Shown here piece after piece: positions 33,427-35,262 of a DNA stretch of 35,262 nucleotides. The position numbers and the translations under genes are program-made. Source of the stretch: Phytophthora quininea (lineage: Eukaryota > Oomycota > Peronosporomycetes > Peronosporales > Peronosporaceae); NCBI GenBank assembly GCA_011947345.1, contig JAAVTG010000307.1, positions 1 to 35,262 on the forward strand. The letters run 5' to 3'. Every line of letters starts with the position of its first letter. Within the stretch, counting starts at the first letter, position 1. The notes below the pieces were generated by a model. That model saw only the letters and a list, made by a program, of their open reading frames with translations, did no database searches and was not told the origin of the DNA.

Positions 33427-33442
33427 CAACGAGCTCGTTGTG
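33425..33442. repeat. 18-bp perfect palindrome at the P450 breakpoint
   Basis: CACAACGAGCTCGTTGTG is its own reverse complement. It lies exactly where homology to the P450 N-terminal half stops. Such a palindrome may mark a rearrangement junction, but chance cannot be excluded. Confidence 0.9.
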
Positions 33443-33639
33443 AAGTCTTGCTCGGGTATTTATCCTAGTCTAGCGGATCCTGAGATAGCTTGCGTCCTAT
33501 GTTCGTCCTAACTGCGGCATTTCCTCGCCTAGGAATCCTAACTTAGTATATTTATATGCGTCGGTGTGCGCCTCCAAGCCAGCCTCCATGGCCGCCTCGA
33601 CGCGCTTCACTATCGGAAGACAGGCCTGGAACAGCTGGC

Positions 33640-33985
33640 GACGCGCACGTTGAGGCCGGCCGTGACGCCGGCACCGAGGCCGGCTTGGAGGTCGGCACCG
33701 AGGCCGGCTTGAGGCTGGCACCGAGGCCTGCTTGGAGGCCGGCTTGGAGGCTGGCACCGAGGCCCGCTTGGAGGCCTGCTTGGAGGCCGGCTTGGAGGCC
33801 GGCTTGGAGGCCGGCGGAGGCCGGCGGAGGCCGGCTTGAGGCCGGCTTGAGGCCTGCTTGGAGGCCGGCTTGGAGGCCTGCTTGGAGGCCGGCTTGAGGC
33901 CGGCTTGGAGGCTGGCACCGAGGCCCGCTTGGAGGCCTGCTTGGAGGCCGGCTTGGAGGCCGGCTTGGAGGCCGGCTCGGAGGTT
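33640..33985. repeat. 12-bp GC-rich minisatellite
   Basis: About 29 head-to-tail copies of GAGGCCGGCTTG, with variants GAGGCYGGCACC, GAGGCCTGCTTG and GAGGCCCGCTTG. Some units are 10-11 bp, mostly by loss of one G. A longer block (from GAGGCTGGCACCGAGGCCC) recurs about 161 bp apart (near 33747 and 33908), so there is higher-order structure. On the minus strand one frame reads KPAS-type repeats (MPASKPASKQASVPAS). I see no gene around it. Confidence 0.9.
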
Positions 33986-34834
33986 CCCAGTCGCGGGGCC
34001 CTATCAGCGACGGCATCCGGCGTGAGTGTGTTTGTTCCGGCGTGACTGGGCCCGGAGCGTCACCATTTTTCCGCTGGTGGGGGAGATGGGACAGTGGGCC
34101 GATCTGCTGACTCTCTGAAGCGTGGGGCCCAATCGGCGTCGAGAAGTCGGGTGACAGTAGTCGCACTGAGGCGATCCGTGGTAATCACGCCGTTTCATTG
34201 GCCCACCATACGCGCAGGACGGCCCGCCGTCGTTCGCGCGCGTCACGCGTGGCCGGTTGCACGGCAAGGCGCGAGGTCAATCAGCGCGGCAGTCGCGCCT
34301 TACTCGGCATGACAACCGCACACGGATGCTCGGCACTTGAATTTGCGCCGTGCGAGCGCTCCGTATGAACGCGCCGGCCTGGTGCGCGGCTTCCCGCGCA
34401 GCAGCGCTGCAGGGCACGGGTGGCTTGCAGGCCGCCGCGTGCTGCGGCAGCCCAGTCACGGGTGAAAGGATACTTTGGCCGCTGTAACGGCCAGCTCGGC
34501 GACTTGTGGGTTCCGAGCCGATCCAGGTCTCGTGCGCGGGAGCAAACATTGCCGCCTTGTTGTGGCTGGTGGGCCGCGCCGTATAAACTCTGGGGCCATC
34601 ACGCGGGCGTGACGATCCTAGGGCGCTCCCGGGCCAGCACGCCGCGTCCCTCGGATCGCTCGCTCGTTGCAGGCAGCGCGCCACGCCAGCTTAGACGGAC
34701 CGGGCTCGCTGCCAAACTTGCCGCTCTTGAGCCCAACTTTCAATCCGACGCGTCGCATCTCCGCGCCCTTTTCTGTCCAGAAAATTCTTGCGGGCTTTTG
34801 CGCAACAACCAGCATGCCTTGCCAGCCCGATGGG
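33986..34834. other. GC-rich intergenic region upstream of the ChaC-like gene
   Basis: No recognisable gene. Overlapping open frames up to about 165 codons (for example 34420-34917) are low-complexity and stop just before the ChaC-like start. Confidence 0.45.
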
Positions 34835-34850
34835 AGTTCATTTCGGATTT
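34835..34850 (+). promoter_or_regulatory. Oomycete core promoter of the ChaC-like gene
   Basis: AGTTCATTTCGGATTT closely matches GCTCATTYYNCAWTTT, with a full TCATTTCG initiator and an ATTT flank. It lies 74-89 nt upstream of the ATG at 34924, a normal distance. Confidence 0.75.
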
Positions 34851-34923
34851 CGCCTCGGCCGCGACAAGCGCCACCTTAAGCCCCTCCGCTCAAGTCTTCC
34901 TCCCCGTAATTACCTGACCAAGC

Positions 34924-35262
34924 ATGTGGGTGTTCGGCTACGGATCGATCGTCTGGAAGACCGAGTTCCCCGCGGAGGACACGATGTTCGGCTTCGTCGA
35001 GGGCTGGCACCGCCGCTTCTGGCAGGGCAGCCCCGACCACCGCGGCTCGCCCGACGCCAAGGGCCGCGTCGTGACGCTCATCAGCAAGGAGCAGATGACC
35101 AAGTTCGACGACGAGTACGCGCACCTGGCGGATGACGACATCACGTGGGGCCGCCTCTACAAGGTGCCTGACGAGGAAGTCGAGCACGCTCACCAAGCTC
35201 GACAACCGCGAGCAGGCCGGCTACGACCGCCAGCTCGTGGACGTGCACTGCACGGACGGCGT
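34924..35262 (+). CDS. ChaC-type gamma-glutamylcyclotransferase (3' end beyond window)
   Basis: ChaC enzymes cleave glutathione to 5-oxoproline and Cys-Gly in the cytosol. The protein starts [20 protein letters not shown], containing the substrate-binding FGYGS loop. [20 protein letters not shown] and [15 protein letters not shown] follow, all in family order at the usual distance from the N-terminus. After VPDEEVE near 35180 the frame changes by one base (or two lost): the next frame gives [20 protein letters not shown], which carries the catalytic Glu region (NREQAGYDR) at the expected place. The window ends at about residue 112 of a family usually near 180-220. The start is fixed by the motif position at the N-terminus and the core promoter upstream. 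Confidence 0.85.
   Translation, partial: MWVFGYGSIVWKTEFPAEDTMFGFVEGWHRRFWQGSPDHRGSPDAKGRVVTLISKEQMTKFDDEYAHLADDDITWGRLYKVPDEEVEHAHQARQPRAGRLRPPARGRALHGRR

Noticed and set aside
34420..34917. 165-codon open frame upstream of the ChaC-like gene
   Set aside because: It runs through the core promoter of that gene, has low-complexity content and ends just before the real start.

Overview
The window reads as nuclear DNA of an oomycete, probably Phytophthora-like. Genes are dense and GC-rich. Introns are very short (about 60-100 nt) with GT(A/G)(A/C)G donors. Canonical oomycete core promoters (initiator plus flanking region, consensus GCTCATTYYNCAWTTT) lie just upstream of several starts. The gene set fits a flagellated, beta-glucan-walled organism: a dynein-arm assembly factor (zoospore motility), a very large 1,3-beta-glucan synthase, and an oomycete-type P450. 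No species can be named from sequence alone.

Layout. (1) 1090-4936 (+): PH-domain RasGAP protein, seven exons. (2) 5139-13066 (-): intron-poor, about 2,640-residue 1,3-beta-glucan synthase with a signal peptide and an N-terminal KRE6/SKN1-like GH16 domain fused to a GT48 synthase. (3) 14396-16606 (+): TypA/BipA translational GTPase with an apparent mitochondrial presequence, five exons. (4) 16838-19925 (+): HEAT-repeat dynein axonemal assembly factor DNAAF5/HEATR2. (5) 20089-20617 (-): unknown basic, coiled-coil-tailed protein, divergent from (6) 20765-21675 (+): PRA1-family membrane protein. (7) About 21.7-30.2 kb: gene-poor block holding an inverted duplication of a short coding fragment, the 3' end of a Helitron with the last codons of its Pif1-like helicase, a 1.6-2 kb field of degenerate GAACGCA repeats on both strands, and a decayed pogo/DDE_1 transposase. 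(8) 30260-31556 (+): RG-rich, two-CxxC protein of unknown function. (9) 31799-33426 (-): two P450 pieces in permuted order. (10) 33640-33985: 12-bp GC-rich minisatellite. (11) 34924 to the window end (+): ChaC-type gamma-glutamylcyclotransferase, cut off by the window.

A pervasive property shapes the annotation. Nearly every long gene is broken by single-base frame changes (at least fifteen in total), many at short homopolymers or GC runs. Between breaks the proteins stay fully conserved, including catalytic motifs. I infer these are mostly base-calling or assembly indels rather than true pseudogenes, so housekeeping genes are annotated as single CDSs with the breaks noted. The P450 pieces and the transposase also lack segments or carry stops, so I call them broken.

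The housekeeping genes do not form a pathway together. The two halves of the window differ in character: 1-21.7 kb is a conserved gene-dense block, and 21.7-34 kb is a repeat-rich accessory block with decayed mobile elements and broken gene copies.
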